A stretch of 64,000 bases of DNA from a virus, in the IMG/VR virus record IMGVR_UViG_3300020213_000023, positions 31,046 through 95,045 of that record; one strand, written 5' to 3'. This document shows, one piece after another, positions 25,109 through 33,652 of this stretch; position 1 is the stretch's first letter; each line of letters starts with the position of its first letter. Below the pieces are notes generated by a model. That model saw only the letters and a program-made list of their open reading frames with translations, had not been told where the DNA came from and ran no database searches. The translations under genes were made by a program, and so were the position numbers.

Positions 25109-26283
25109 GCAGTTGCCTTCTCTTTCTCCTTCCGCTTCTTGCTTTCGGTCATGTACTCGCCTGCCGCGATCTCCAGCTCCATGCGCCGCTCCGGCGTTTC
25201 GGCGGACTTCGCGAACCACGAGATCGCGTTGGCCAGGCGTGCCCGCGTGGTCCCGACCGGCAGCTCTTCGACACCGCCGTTCATGAAGATGTCCTGCACC
25301 TTTTCGACCTCACCCTTGAGCAGGCCGAGCTTGGGCAGCTCCTGCCACGCCTGCTTCGGGTCGATGCGCTCCTCGAGCGCCTTGCCAATCAGGCCGACGG
25401 TCTGGTTGATCTTGCCAGGGCCGAGGGCGCCTTTGACGATGTCCTTGACCATCGACACCATCGTCTTGGTGTCGAGGTTGTACGTGTCCTGGCTGAACTC
25501 GATGTTGTCGTCGAGCCGCTTTCCGAGGTGGACCTGACGGAGCGCCTCATCGAGCGTCGCGTAGTTGGTGCAGACGATACGCATCATGCCGATGCGGAGC
25601 GACAGCGCGCCCTTGCCGAAGTCGGAGTTGGCGAGCTGTGCGTAGAACGCGATGACCTCCTCGGTGCCCGCCTTCTTCGAAGGCTGAAACACCATCGGCA
25701 GGATGGCCTTCACGGCCCAGCGGAGATCGCCGCCCATGCCCTCGATCGGCACGGCACCGATCTCCTTGCAGGTCTTGGCGAACGCCTCGATCACCGGAAT
25801 CGAGTCCATGCGGCGGAACGAATCCGACAGAACACCGCGGACCTGATCGTCGACCGAGCGCACGAGGAACCGCTGGTTCTCCTCCTTGGCGTAAATGGTG
25901 GTCAAGTTTTCGATCAGCAGCTCGCGGCCGTAGGGTCGCGTTGGATTTCCGTTGTCGTCCTTCTCGAGAAGGCGGTTGAGGTAGGTCTGGGGAACGCCGG
26001 CCCGGTCACAGACCTGGTTGAGCGCGTGCTTGTGGAGCCCTTCGCGGAAGTGGCCCTTCGCCTTGCGGTCCTTGGTTCCCATGAGGATGGTGTCGTCGTC
26101 GATGGCGAACATCATTGCCTGCGACTGGACGATTCGATCTCGGGGGACCTCGCTGCTGACCTTCTCGATGACCGTCATCGCCGAGCGCTGGGATTTTTGG
26201 ATGGTCTCCTCGAGCTGGGCTTGGAATCGCTTGACGGTCTGGCCGACCGCTACGTCGTAGTCTCGTGCGTCGTGGTGAATCAT
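25105..26283 (-). CDS. DUF932-like phage/plasmid protein
   Basis: 392 residues. The pattern FLVRSVDDQVRGVLSDSFRR, MRIVCTN and a helical, charged C-terminus fit the DUF932 (TIGR03299-type) family common on large phages and plasmids, whose biochemical role is not settled. No catalytic motif is evident. The C-terminus is Lys/Glu-rich (KKRKEKEKATA). It is followed by three overlapping small genes and probably heads that minus operon, since a 72-base gap with a palindrome lies upstream. Confidence 0.65.
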   Translation of the reverse strand: MIHHDARDYDVAVGQTVKRFQAQLEETIQKSQRSAMTVIEKVSSEVPRDRIVQSQAMMFAIDDDTILMGTKDRKAKGHFREGLHKHALNQVCDRAGVPQTYLNRLLEKDDNGNPTRPYGRELLIENLTTIYAKEENQRFLVRSVDDQVRGVLSDSFRRMDSIPVIEAFAKTCKEIGAVPIEGMGGDLRWAVKAILPMVFQPSKKAGTEEVIAFYAQLANSDFGKGALSLRIGMMRIVCTNYATLDEALRQVHLGKRLDDNIEFSQDTYNLDTKTMVSMVKDIVKGALGPGKINQTVGLIGKALEERIDPKQAWQELPKLGLLKGEVEKVQDIFMNGGVEELPVGTTRARLANAISWFAKSAETPERRMELEIAAGEYMTESKKRKEKEKATA

Positions 26284-26316
26284 TTGATCTTTCTTTCTGT
26301 TTTCAACTAGCGAATG

Positions 26317-26333
26317 CGCGTTTATTAAACGCG
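26317..26333. promoter_or_regulatory. palindrome in the gap upstream of the DUF932-like gene
   Basis: CGCGTTT ATT AAACGCG is a 7-bp inverted repeat with a 3-base centre in the 72-base gap 26284-26355. No clear U-tract follows on the minus strand. On the plus strand GGGGTTTT follows. It may be an operator or a weak terminator. Confidence 0.35.
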
Positions 26334-26355
26334 GGGTTTTGCTTGAGCGCAGCCT

Positions 26356-26664
26356 TCAGCCAAGATACTGGTCGACGTCTGCCTGCGTGACCGTGTTCGA
26401 CTCGACTATCCGCGTACCTACGTACCCATCGTTGGCGGCTGTGTGAAACGCACCAAGCTTTTCTACGAACCCAGGCTCTTGCACAAGTCCTTGGTTAACG
26501 ACATGCCCTATGTCTTTAGGCAGTGTTACGTTGAAGTGGTGAATAGCGTGTCTCGCCTCCTCGAGGTCCATCGCAGCAAACAGCGCGACGAACCGTTTGA
26601 GTTGTGAAGGACGCGAGCTTTTGGCTTTCTTGATTTCCTCGATCAAGGTTTCGAAGGGGGTCAT
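26356..26664 (-). CDS. hypothetical protein coupled to the VWA-like gene
   Basis: 102 residues from ATG 26664, overlapping the stop of the VWA-like gene as ATGA. The N-terminal half is helical (FETLIEEIKKAKSSRPSQLK). The C-terminal half is more polar. No family recognised. The overlap implies expression together with the VWA/metallopeptidase-like protein. Confidence 0.65.
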   Translation of the reverse strand: MTPFETLIEEIKKAKSSRPSQLKRFVALFAAMDLEEARHAIHHFNVTLPKDIGHVVNQGLVQEPGFVEKLGAFHTAANDGYVGTRIVESNTVTQADVDQYLG

Positions 26665-28070
26665 GGCGCCTCATGTGCATACCGCCACATGGCGTTCTGG
26701 TTGGCGTCACAGACGATGATCTCTCCGTAACCGCGGATGTAGTCCACCGCGTGCTGCTTCGTGACGAGCCAGATCACCGGCACATCCGACGGAAACCGGT
26801 TGTCCGGATGAACCCCCGGGGCGTACCCGTCGGTGTAAACGATGACCAGATCCGGTGCCGTTTCATCGTTGCCCAAGTACTTCCCCATGTAGCGGAAGTA
26901 CTCGTTGAAGTCCGTACCGCCGCGTCCGTGTACTTCCTTCGGCAGCTCCTCCCCGCTCCGGAACACTTCGTCGAAGTGCGTCGTGCAGTCGCCTTGCATG
27001 TAGCGAACCTCGAGATCCTCGTCCGTCTTGAGCATGTTGCTCAACTCGCCGCGAGCGATGGCGAGGCTCTCGCTGTCCATCGACCCCGAGGTGTCGACGT
27101 AGAAAAAGACGCGGTACATCGGGTCCCGGATGATGCCGAGCGCAGGGAGGATCGTACCGTCCTCCTCCGACATAGCCGTCAGCATTCGATTCGGCCGTGA
27201 GATTCCTCGGTCTGGCTTCGACCGCTTGGTGGACTTGATGCGCGTGGTGAGGATCTCCCACCACGGGATGACCGGGTCTTCGAGGTACTCTTCGAGCCAT
27301 TCAGCGATGTTCGCCGGTACCGTGCCTCGACCCTTCTGCTGGTCCTTGACCGCCGTCTTGAGCAGCGACTTGAGCTGTGTCCGCAGCTGGTGCGCGAGGC
27401 CTTGGGCTTCCTCGGGGAGCATCTCTCGCTTCTCGCCGTCAGGGCTCTCATCAATCCACTTGGCGTGGGTGCCGCCGAGCTGGTGAAGCCAATCCTTTAG
27501 AATCTGATCAACTTCCTCCGGCGTCAGGAGCTTGACGCGTTTCATCAACTCCCTTTGATAGAAGTCATACGACTTGCCTGGAGGTAGATCGTACTTCTCC
27601 GGTAGCACGAGCCCCATCCGCTCCAAGCGTTCTGGTGTCATCGCAGCGCGGACCTCCGGAGGCAGATCCTCGATCTGCATCGCGCGGAACTCAGCTTCCG
27701 CCTTGTCGAAGAACTCCGTCTTGCGCAACAGGTCATTGTCCGCGCAGTCCATCGCGATGTTGTAGACAAGCTCTGCCTTGGTTCGCTCGTCCGCGTTGGT
27801 GCCGATGGCGGCCAAGACCTCGAGGAACCTTGGGATGTGATCAAGCACCACGTGCATGATCTCGTGTTCGACGGTGAGAACGCCGAGGGCCATGCTTGCC
27901 CGTTTGACGAACACGGGGTCGTAGAACAGCTTGATGCGCCCGCCGCGGATGCCGACGCCCATGGTTCCGCAGCCCTTTTCCTCCACGCGCTGCAGGCTGT
28001 TGGCGACCCGTCCGAAAAAGTTCTTCTGGGTCAAAAGATAAAGGAAGAATTCCGAAAGGGTGACGTTCAT
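26661..28070 (-). CDS. metallopeptidase-like/VWA protein (DUF2201-type)
   Basis: 469 residues from ATG 28070, with AAGGA upstream (an in-frame GTG at 28094 lacks one). The N-terminal domain contains HEIMHVVLDH (residues ~69-78), a HExxH zinc-peptidase-like motif. The C-terminal domain is VWA-like with DTSGS (a MIDAS motif, ~325) and VIVYTDGYAPG. This architecture matches the DUF2201 family, usually paired with a MoxR-type AAA+ ATPase. Such an ATPase is encoded at 29835-31082, separated by two (+) genes. The pair may remodel or assemble a protein or metal complex. Confidence 0.8.
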   Translation of the reverse strand: MNVTLSEFFLYLLTQKNFFGRVANSLQRVEEKGCGTMGVGIRGGRIKLFYDPVFVKRASMALGVLTVEHEIMHVVLDHIPRFLEVLAAIGTNADERTKAELVYNIAMDCADNDLLRKTEFFDKAEAEFRAMQIEDLPPEVRAAMTPERLERMGLVLPEKYDLPPGKSYDFYQRELMKRVKLLTPEEVDQILKDWLHQLGGTHAKWIDESPDGEKREMLPEEAQGLAHQLRTQLKSLLKTAVKDQQKGRGTVPANIAEWLEEYLEDPVIPWWEILTTRIKSTKRSKPDRGISRPNRMLTAMSEEDGTILPALGIIRDPMYRVFFYVDTSGSMDSESLAIARGELSNMLKTDEDLEVRYMQGDCTTHFDEVFRSGEELPKEVHGRGGTDFNEYFRYMGKYLGNDETAPDLVIVYTDGYAPGVHPDNRFPSDVPVIWLVTKQHAVDYIRGYGEIIVCDANQNAMWRYAHEAP

Positions 28071-28119
28071 GTCTGATTTTCCTTGTGAATTCACGCACCG
28101 CGAAAGGCGTTGCGTGGCC

Positions 28120-28125
28120 TATACT
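28120..28125 (+). promoter_or_regulatory. extended -10 TGGCC-TATACT before the gene at 28132
   Basis: TATACT is preceded by TGGCC and followed by exactly six bases and ATG 28132. The same TGGCC-TANNNT arrangement occurs at 49814 and 60203. No convincing Shine-Dalgarno site is present. Confidence 0.6.
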
Positions 28126-28131
28126 TAGGGC

Positions 28132-29115
28132 ATGGTCGACCAGTACCGGGACCCTACCTTGGCTGTTCTCGTTCAACTCGTGGCGGGCAGGCCGAAGCTT
28201 GCCGCCGCCGTGGGGGATGTCGACATCCAACCTGACGAATTGGATGCATTGCCGTCTTCGGCCTTCGCATGGCCTGAAAAACGTGCGTTCCCGTTGCACA
28301 CGCGCGAGCATGCGATGCTGTCGCGGGTTTACCGTGAAAATTCGCCGAGCGTTCCAGGCCATGTCGACGCCGCCCTCAAGGAGGCGTGCGACCTCTACGG
28401 AATCGACGAAGACCTGTTCGCCCGCGTCAAACAGGCGGCCCCGGTAGACGACCCCGAGAACTACCTCATCCCCGACCGCAAGCTGATCCCCGTGCGTAAT
28501 GCGGCTGAGGTCAAGCTTGCCGAAGAGAAGGTTGTCTCGGGGTACACCAAACTCGCGGTGGAAACTCGCGCGCTGGTGTGCACGCGCCTCGTCGAGAAGG
28601 CAGCCTACTTCGGTGTGACGCTCAAGCCGCTTACCCACAAGCTCGCAGGCTTCACAGTAACGTCGACAAAGATCCTGAAGGATTGGCTTGGCGCCAGGAC
28701 CGAAGCTGCCCCGGAGCAGTACAAGGAAGCTTTCCAAAAGCTGGCGGAAGCCGTCGGAACACTGCCCGCCGAGATCCGCGACCGCAACACTCAGATCAAG
28801 CTGGCGGAAGTCATCGACGCGCTGGACAAGAAGGCGGGCCTGGTCCGGCACTACGACCGCAAACTCCCTGACCCGATGCTCTCGGTCTTCAACACCGATA
28901 AGGTCGCAGGCGAGGGCGTGAACCTCGGTAACAAGTTCGTATCGATGACCCGCCTGGCGTCGTATCCCGCGTCGTTCTTTGGCGATGTCATCGGCGACGA
29001 CCTCGTACGAGAAGCTTCCGACGGGCATGGTGGAATGGACCCCTACAAGCTGGCGGCCATTCTCGAGACGCTTCCGCTGGACATGAAGAACGTGCTCGCG
29101 CAGCAAATGCGCTAG
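28132..29115 (+). CDS. hypothetical protein between the VWA and MoxR genes
   Basis: 327 residues from ATG 28132, predicted leaderless. It is soluble and largely helical. The N-terminus is LVQLVAGRPKLAAAVGDVDI, the middle has Ala/Glu/Lys-rich helices (KLAEVIDALDKKAGLVRHYD), and the end is LPLDMKNVLAQQMR. No known motif was recognised. The minus-strand overlapping frame of 648 codons is Arg/His-rich and lacks signals, so this strand is preferred. Placement between VWA and MoxR partners may be meaningful. Confidence 0.7.
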   Translation: MVDQYRDPTLAVLVQLVAGRPKLAAAVGDVDIQPDELDALPSSAFAWPEKRAFPLHTREHAMLSRVYRENSPSVPGHVDAALKEACDLYGIDEDLFARVKQAAPVDDPENYLIPDRKLIPVRNAAEVKLAEEKVVSGYTKLAVETRALVCTRLVEKAAYFGVTLKPLTHKLAGFTVTSTKILKDWLGARTEAAPEQYKEAFQKLAEAVGTLPAEIRDRNTQIKLAEVIDALDKKAGLVRHYDRKLPDPMLSVFNTDKVAGEGVNLGNKFVSMTRLASYPASFFGDVIGDDLVREASDGHGGMDPYKLAAILETLPLDMKNVLAQQMR

Positions 29116-29118
29116 AGT
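29113..29118 (+). promoter_or_regulatory. -10-like TAGAGT before the gene at 29125
   Basis: TAGAGT begins with the stop codon of the preceding gene and lies exactly six bases before ATG 29125. Weaker evidence than the other cases, since the gene could also be translated from the upstream message. Confidence 0.3.
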
Positions 29119-29124
29119 CACTGA

Positions 29125-29838
29125 ATGACCTCCGTCGAACAGGAGCTTCACCGCTTGCGTGGACGCACCAAGCTGGCGTCGTCGTCGACGGGAGAAGCCC
29201 GTCGTTTGCTCGCGCAAAACGGTACCTCGGCGGTGGCGCTCATGTTGGCCACCCGACACCTGTACGGGGACTTCCACGACTGGGAGCCGGAGACCTTGTG
29301 GGTCACCCTCGAGCGTGAAGGGGTCGCGGTCCCTCCGTGTAACCGTGACAAGCTCCAAGCAGGGATCTCCTTGTTGTTTGTTCCGTCGTTCTATTGGGAT
29401 GGCATCGTGTTCGAGAAGACCGCGGTTTCCTTTGATTGCTTCGAAGCAAATCCTGACGCCCTCGAAGAAGCGTCGTCCGCGCAGCTTGCCTGGGCAGTCA
29501 AGGAAGCCGAGTGGATCATCACCCAACACGACGGAGTCCCCCACGGCTTCGAGCACGAGCCGCGCGCGTACGCATCCGTGGTGATGTTCCGAGAGGGGCT
29601 CGTTTATGCGCCTGCACAGCTTCTGTTCGCTCAGGAAGCGCTCGACCGCATCAACGTCAACAACACGTTGAGGACCCGCGTCGAGGAGAGGTGGAAGGCG
29701 CTCGACAAGGCCAAGCTCGAGGCCTCGAAGTTCGAAGAGACCGAAGAGGACGTGCAGCTGGCGCGCCTCGCGGCGATCGAGCTGCACGTCCGGAGCAAAG
29801 AGGCCGACGCAGCTCGAGACCTAGCGCTGCTTCGCTAG
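29125..29838 (+). CDS. hypothetical protein, second (+) gene in the VWA-MoxR region
   Basis: 237 residues. The N-terminal half is mixed alpha/beta with many hydrophobic and acidic residues (LWVTLEREGVAVPPC, FVPSFYWDGIVFEKT). The C-terminal ~90 residues are a charged helix (ALDKAKLEASKFEETEEDV), probably a coiled coil. It follows the previous gene by nine bases. Its stop overlaps the convergent MoxR gene stop at CTAG. No family recognised. Confidence 0.7.
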   Translation: MTSVEQELHRLRGRTKLASSSTGEARRLLAQNGTSAVALMLATRHLYGDFHDWEPETLWVTLEREGVAVPPCNRDKLQAGISLLFVPSFYWDGIVFEKTAVSFDCFEANPDALEEASSAQLAWAVKEAEWIITQHDGVPHGFEHEPRAYASVVMFREGLVYAPAQLLFAQEALDRINVNNTLRTRVEERWKALDKAKLEASKFEETEEDVQLARLAAIELHVRSKEADAARDLALLR

Positions 29839-31082
29839 GCCTTAGCTTCGGCCTCGCCCTTCTTCTGGGACACCTGCATGTTGGACACCGCGGTGATGTA
29901 CGCGGGAAGCTGCGCGAGCACGCGGTTGAGGTCCTGCATGTACCTCGTCCCGTCTTGCACCGTCTTCGACTGCGCGAAGATTTCCCGGATGAAGACGATA
30001 TTGTTTTCCTCCGGCAGGTCGCTCATGAAGTTCGATAGTTGTGAAGCGTAGCTCTCGACCTTGCGCTTCGTGTTGACGAACATCTGCATCGCGACGTTGG
30101 AAGCCAGCGCGGTGATCTTGTCCTGCCGTGCGTCCGTCAGGAGCTTCTTGAACCGGTCCTGAACTGTCGATCCGGTGTGATAGCTGCCGAGCACTTCTTC
30201 TGGCGTGATGACGATGGTCGCGTCGACGATGAACTCCGCGAACACCTCGGCGGAGGTAGCTCCGATCGCGCCCGCAAAGGCCGCCCGTGCCTCAGACGAC
30301 GTCAACGGAACCCCCGCATCATCGAATGCAGCGCACAGCTTGGACACGGTGTCCCAGCTCGCAGGGCACGCGAATGCTTTTCCGGCTCGCGCAGCGTCGA
30401 GATCGTACAAGAGCAGCGGCTGTGCCTCGAGGTGCTCGATCACCTTGACGTGGAACTTGTCCTTAGCGAAACGCATGAAGTCTCCGTAAGACGCCGCCAC
30501 ACCTACAATGACCAGACGTCGCCGCATGGCGGGGTCCTTTTCGAACTCGTTCACCGACATGCCACCCCCGGTGGGGTTCATCGTGACGATGATTTGCACC
30601 TCGTCGGGGAGCGTCATGTCTCCGATGACGCGATCATCAAGCAGGGTGAAGGTAGCCCTGGACACATGCTTATCGACCGTACGATTCAGCTCCTCGATGG
30701 CAAGGATCGGGCAGCGCCCCTTGGGAATCTTCCCGTCCGGGTGACGAAGGCGCTCCGCCTCGATGTACTCGAAGAGGGGTTGAAATCGCCGAGGAATTCG
30801 ACGATCGTAGTAGTGTTTGGTATCCTCAGCCTTCGTCGGAACATGAAAGTCCTCGATCGACATCGTCGGCATGTGCAGCGCCACGTAGGGGACGTTGCGG
30901 TCGGCGGCAGCTTGCTTCGGGATGGCGGTCTTGCCGATGCCGGATGCGCCCATGGCGGCCAGGACGAGACGGCTTCCTGCCATCGACTCGATCAATTTGC
31001 GGAAAGTGCTGGTCGACACCATATGGATGTCAAGCTTCTCGGTGAAGGACTCACCCGCGGTCTCGGTCTTTACGGTGGACAT
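29835..31082 (-). CDS. MoxR-type AAA+ ATPase
   Basis: 415 residues from ATG 31082 with AGGAG six bases upstream. Walker A is GASGIGKTA (~45-53), Walker B lies in CPILAIEELNR, the sensor-1 region is VQIIVTMNPTG and an RRRLVIVGV segment follows. This is the order of MoxR-family AAA+ chaperone ATPases. Such ATPases work with VWA proteins, and a VWA/HExxH partner is encoded at 26661-28070. It probably uses ATP to remodel a phage or host target. It is divergent from the large terminase gene, whose start is only 12 bases away. Confidence 0.85.
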   Translation of the reverse strand: MSTVKTETAGESFTEKLDIHMVSTSTFRKLIESMAGSRLVLAAMGASGIGKTAIPKQAAADRNVPYVALHMPTMSIEDFHVPTKAEDTKHYYDRRIPRRFQPLFEYIEAERLRHPDGKIPKGRCPILAIEELNRTVDKHVSRATFTLLDDRVIGDMTLPDEVQIIVTMNPTGGGMSVNEFEKDPAMRRRLVIVGVAASYGDFMRFAKDKFHVKVIEHLEAQPLLLYDLDAARAGKAFACPASWDTVSKLCAAFDDAGVPLTSSEARAAFAGAIGATSAEVFAEFIVDATIVITPEEVLGSYHTGSTVQDRFKKLLTDARQDKITALASNVAMQMFVNTKRKVESYASQLSNFMSDLPEENNIVFIREIFAQSKTVQDGTRYMQDLNRVLAQLPAYITAVSNMQVSQKKGEAEAKA

Positions 31083-31093
31083 CAAACGCTCCT

Positions 31094-32752
31094 GTGGTGG
31101 TTCTAGTGGCTCAGCACGAGGCTGAAGAATTGGTAGCCCTGCGTTCCGACTTGGCGCAGGCGCTTTTTCACGTAGAGGGAAAGCAGCTTTCCCTGTCGAA
31201 CTACCCGATGTATCTCGCGATCTATGACGGCCAGTTTCCCAAGATCCTGTTGAAGACGGGGCGGCAGGTCGCCAAATCTACAACGATCGCGTGCTTCATG
31301 ATCGCCGAAACGATCGGCGCTCCCCACTTCAAAACATACTACATTTCTCCTTCGCAAGAGCAAACGCGCAAGTTTTCACATACGCGTATTTCGAAGATTC
31401 TGGCATACAGCCCCGAGCTGCGTCGATACTTCGTCGGCCCCGAATCGATCGACAACGTTCTTTTGCGGATGCTGCGTAACGGGTCGGAAATGGCGTTTAC
31501 GTACGCTCTCGATGACCCCGACCGTGCACGCGGTTACTCCGCCGACCGCTGCGCTTTCGACGAGGTCCAGGACATTCTCTTCGAGCCGGTCATCCCGGTC
31601 ATCGAGGAGTGCATGAGTAACTCGAGCCACGCGTACTCGATGTACTGTGGCACGCCCAAGACAATGGAGAACACCATTGAATTCTTGTGGTCGCTGTCGT
31701 CACAAACCGAGTGGTGCATCAAATGCGATGCGTGCGGGACGTCAACGTTCATCGACAGCATCAAGGCGCTGGGCAAGTTCGGACCTATTTGCATCAAGCC
31801 GGGCTGCGGACGCCCTCTCAACCCGAGGCGCGGACGCTGGGTCGACATGAAGCCTTACGGACGCGGGGATGGAAACGCACGCATCAAGGGTTTTCACATT
31901 TCGCAACCTATGATGCCGGAAAACGTCCCTGCTGCGTGGAATCCTTCCGACCCTGAGTACGCCAAAGCGCTTGAACGCTGGGAACGCATCCTGTTCAAGA
32001 TGGAGAACTGGGGCGAGGTCAAATTTATGAATGAATCTCTCGGCGTTTCGACATCAACCGGTACTCGGCTCCTTACCAAGGAAATTCTCGAGTCGCTGTG
32101 TGACCCCAACTTGGTTATCACACGCTTGCCCGAGAAAAACTCGCTCCAGGGCGTCACGCGAACCGTCGCGGGAGTCGACTGGTCTGGCGGTGGTTCCGAG
32201 GTGAAAGGAACCGAAGGGCTCGTCAAGTCCCGCACGGTGCTCCACATCTGGGGTGACACCGGTGACGGACGCCTCAAGACCCTCTTCTACAAGATCTTCC
32301 CGAACGGCCATGCCACCGGATGGATCGACGAGATCGTCGAATTGTGCAACGCCTGGCAGGTCCAGATGGTCGCCGGTGACGCAGGGGAAGGAGCCCTCGC
32401 CAACTCGATGCTTCGTGAAAAGCTCGGTGCGCACCGCGTCATCCAAGTCCGGTACATGGCTCTCTCCAAGCCGGTTGAATGGAACCCCAACGCGCAGACG
32501 TATCACACAGACCGCACGACGCTGATCGACAACTTCGCTACGTTCTTGACCCATCGTCGTGCGATCTACGCGATGCTTCCTCAGATGCAGCCGGCCATCA
32601 CCGACATCCTCAACGTCTACGAGGAGGTCACCATGCAAGGTCGTAAGGTGTGGCGACACGCAGCAACGCAGCCTGACGACAACCTGCATGCGCAACTTTT
32701 TGGATGGTTCGCCTGGAAGCTGCTGAGTAGCGACCTGAAGTTCTACACCTAG
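31094..32752 (+). CDS. terL: terminase large subunit
   Basis: 552 residues. The ATPase domain has GRQVAKST as Walker A (~56-63), RCAFDEVQ as Walker B (~154-161) and a SSxxAYSMYCGTP motif III. A zinc-binding insert has CIKCDACG and CIKPGCG (~207-237). The nuclease domain has AGVDWSGGG, AGDAGEG and a late DDNLHA, the usual acidic RNase-H-like set. It cuts and pumps DNA into the capsid through the portal. The start is uncertain: GTG 31094 is used here, while GTG 31106 and TTG 31130 are alternatives, and no strong ribosome site or -10 was found. Its stop overlaps the convergent gene at CTAG. Confidence 0.92.
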   Translation: MVVLVAQHEAEELVALRSDLAQALFHVEGKQLSLSNYPMYLAIYDGQFPKILLKTGRQVAKSTTIACFMIAETIGAPHFKTYYISPSQEQTRKFSHTRISKILAYSPELRRYFVGPESIDNVLLRMLRNGSEMAFTYALDDPDRARGYSADRCAFDEVQDILFEPVIPVIEECMSNSSHAYSMYCGTPKTMENTIEFLWSLSSQTEWCIKCDACGTSTFIDSIKALGKFGPICIKPGCGRPLNPRRGRWVDMKPYGRGDGNARIKGFHISQPMMPENVPAAWNPSDPEYAKALERWERILFKMENWGEVKFMNESLGVSTSTGTRLLTKEILESLCDPNLVITRLPEKNSLQGVTRTVAGVDWSGGGSEVKGTEGLVKSRTVLHIWGDTGDGRLKTLFYKIFPNGHATGWIDEIVELCNAWQVQMVAGDAGEGALANSMLREKLGAHRVIQVRYMALSKPVEWNPNAQTYHTDRTTLIDNFATFLTHRRAIYAMLPQMQPAITDILNVYEEVTMQGRKVWRHAATQPDDNLHAQLFGWFAWKLLSSDLKFYT

Positions 32753-33006
32753 CTGCGCGCAGGGCGGCCGTTGCCACCGCCGCTCATGCCAGCCGCGGTC
32801 GACATCGCTTCGTTGTACGCCTCCTTGGCCTTGGCGTTGTCGACGGTCGACTTGGCCAGCTCGGTCTGCGCGGTGAGCGCGTTGACCAGCTGCGTCTTGG
32901 TCGATGCCAGCTCGCTCTTGAGCGACTCGATGGTCTGCCCGTGGTGCGCGATGTCCTTGGTCAGGTTGGAGATCGTCGCGTCCGTCGCGGCCTTGGTGAT
33001 CGCCAC
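32749..33006 (-). CDS. small coiled-coil protein
   Basis: 85 residues from GTG 33006, directly after the exonuclease stop (TGA-G-GTG). The sequence is almost entirely heptad-like (TISNLTKDIAHHGQTIESLK and following), then ends in GMSGGGNGRPARS. It is likely a coiled-coil adaptor. Size and position beside the terminase leave open a small-terminase or accessory role, but no helix-turn-helix was seen. Confidence 0.55.
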   Translation of the reverse strand: MAITKAATDATISNLTKDIAHHGQTIESLKSELASTKTQLVNALTAQTELAKSTVDNAKAKEAYNEAMSTAAGMSGGGNGRPARS

Positions 33007-33007
33007 C

Positions 33008-33604
33008 TCAGCTCGCCGGCTCAGCCTTTGGAAGCATCGGAACAATGGCCCCGTCGTAGATCTCCATCAGCTTGACGTAAACCCCTCTGCAGGTCCGAAC
33101 GTCCGAGAGCGCCTCGTGCGCATTGCCCGGATCAACACCGAAGTACTGCGCCAAGGTCCCCAACTTGAGATTGGGTACGAGCCCGTTGCGAAGCAGCGGC
33201 ATCGACAAGGCCACGGTGCAGTACTTGTGGTAGTCGCTCGCCCAGCGCATGAGCCGCTGCTGCATCGCGTACTCATAGAACCCCCAGTCGAACGGCGCGT
33301 TGTGCGCGGTGAAGATCGCGTTGCGCGACATCTGCGCCATCTTCTGCATGGGGAGGTCAAGTTCTACGGCCCCCTCAGCAGCCCACTTCTCCGCGGAGTA
33401 ACCATTGACCTCCGCTGCCTTGGGGTGCACCGGCTTCTTGGGGATCACCTTTGCGACGTACTCCTCAAGGACCTTGGAACCGGAAGGGTCGGTGCGGATG
33501 CACGCGACCTCGACCATGTCGGCGACGAATGGACTCAGTCCGCCGGTTTCGCAGTCGAAGAAGAACAGGTCGTATTCTCTGAAAGTTGCCGGACGTGAAT
33601 GCAT
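33008..33604 (-). CDS. DnaQ-like 3'-5' exonuclease
   Basis: 198 residues from ATG 33604 (GAGAG upstream). The DEDDh exonuclease motifs are present: FFDCETGG (Asp17, Glu19), TAHNAPFDW (~100-108) and HEALSDVRT (His ~163, Asp ~168). Enzymes of this type trim 3' ends of DNA or RNA in proofreading, repair or degradation. The nearby DNA polymerase already carries its own exonuclease domain, so this one probably has a separate job. Confidence 0.85.
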   Translation of the reverse strand: MHSRPATFREYDLFFFDCETGGLSPFVADMVEVACIRTDPSGSKVLEEYVAKVIPKKPVHPKAAEVNGYSAEKWAAEGAVELDLPMQKMAQMSRNAIFTAHNAPFDWGFYEYAMQQRLMRWASDYHKYCTVALSMPLLRNGLVPNLKLGTLAQYFGVDPGNAHEALSDVRTCRGVYVKLMEIYDGAIVPMLPKAEPAS

Positions 33605-33652
33605 CGGTTGCTCTCTTGTTGTTTTACCAAATAAACGGGAGTTTTTGTTGAT

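Noticed and set aside
27841-29787. 648-codon minus-strand open frame
   Set aside because: It is antisense to two (+) genes with normal composition. Its product is rich in Arg, His and Val as expected of a shadow in GC-rich DNA, and it overlaps the start of the VWA-like gene.
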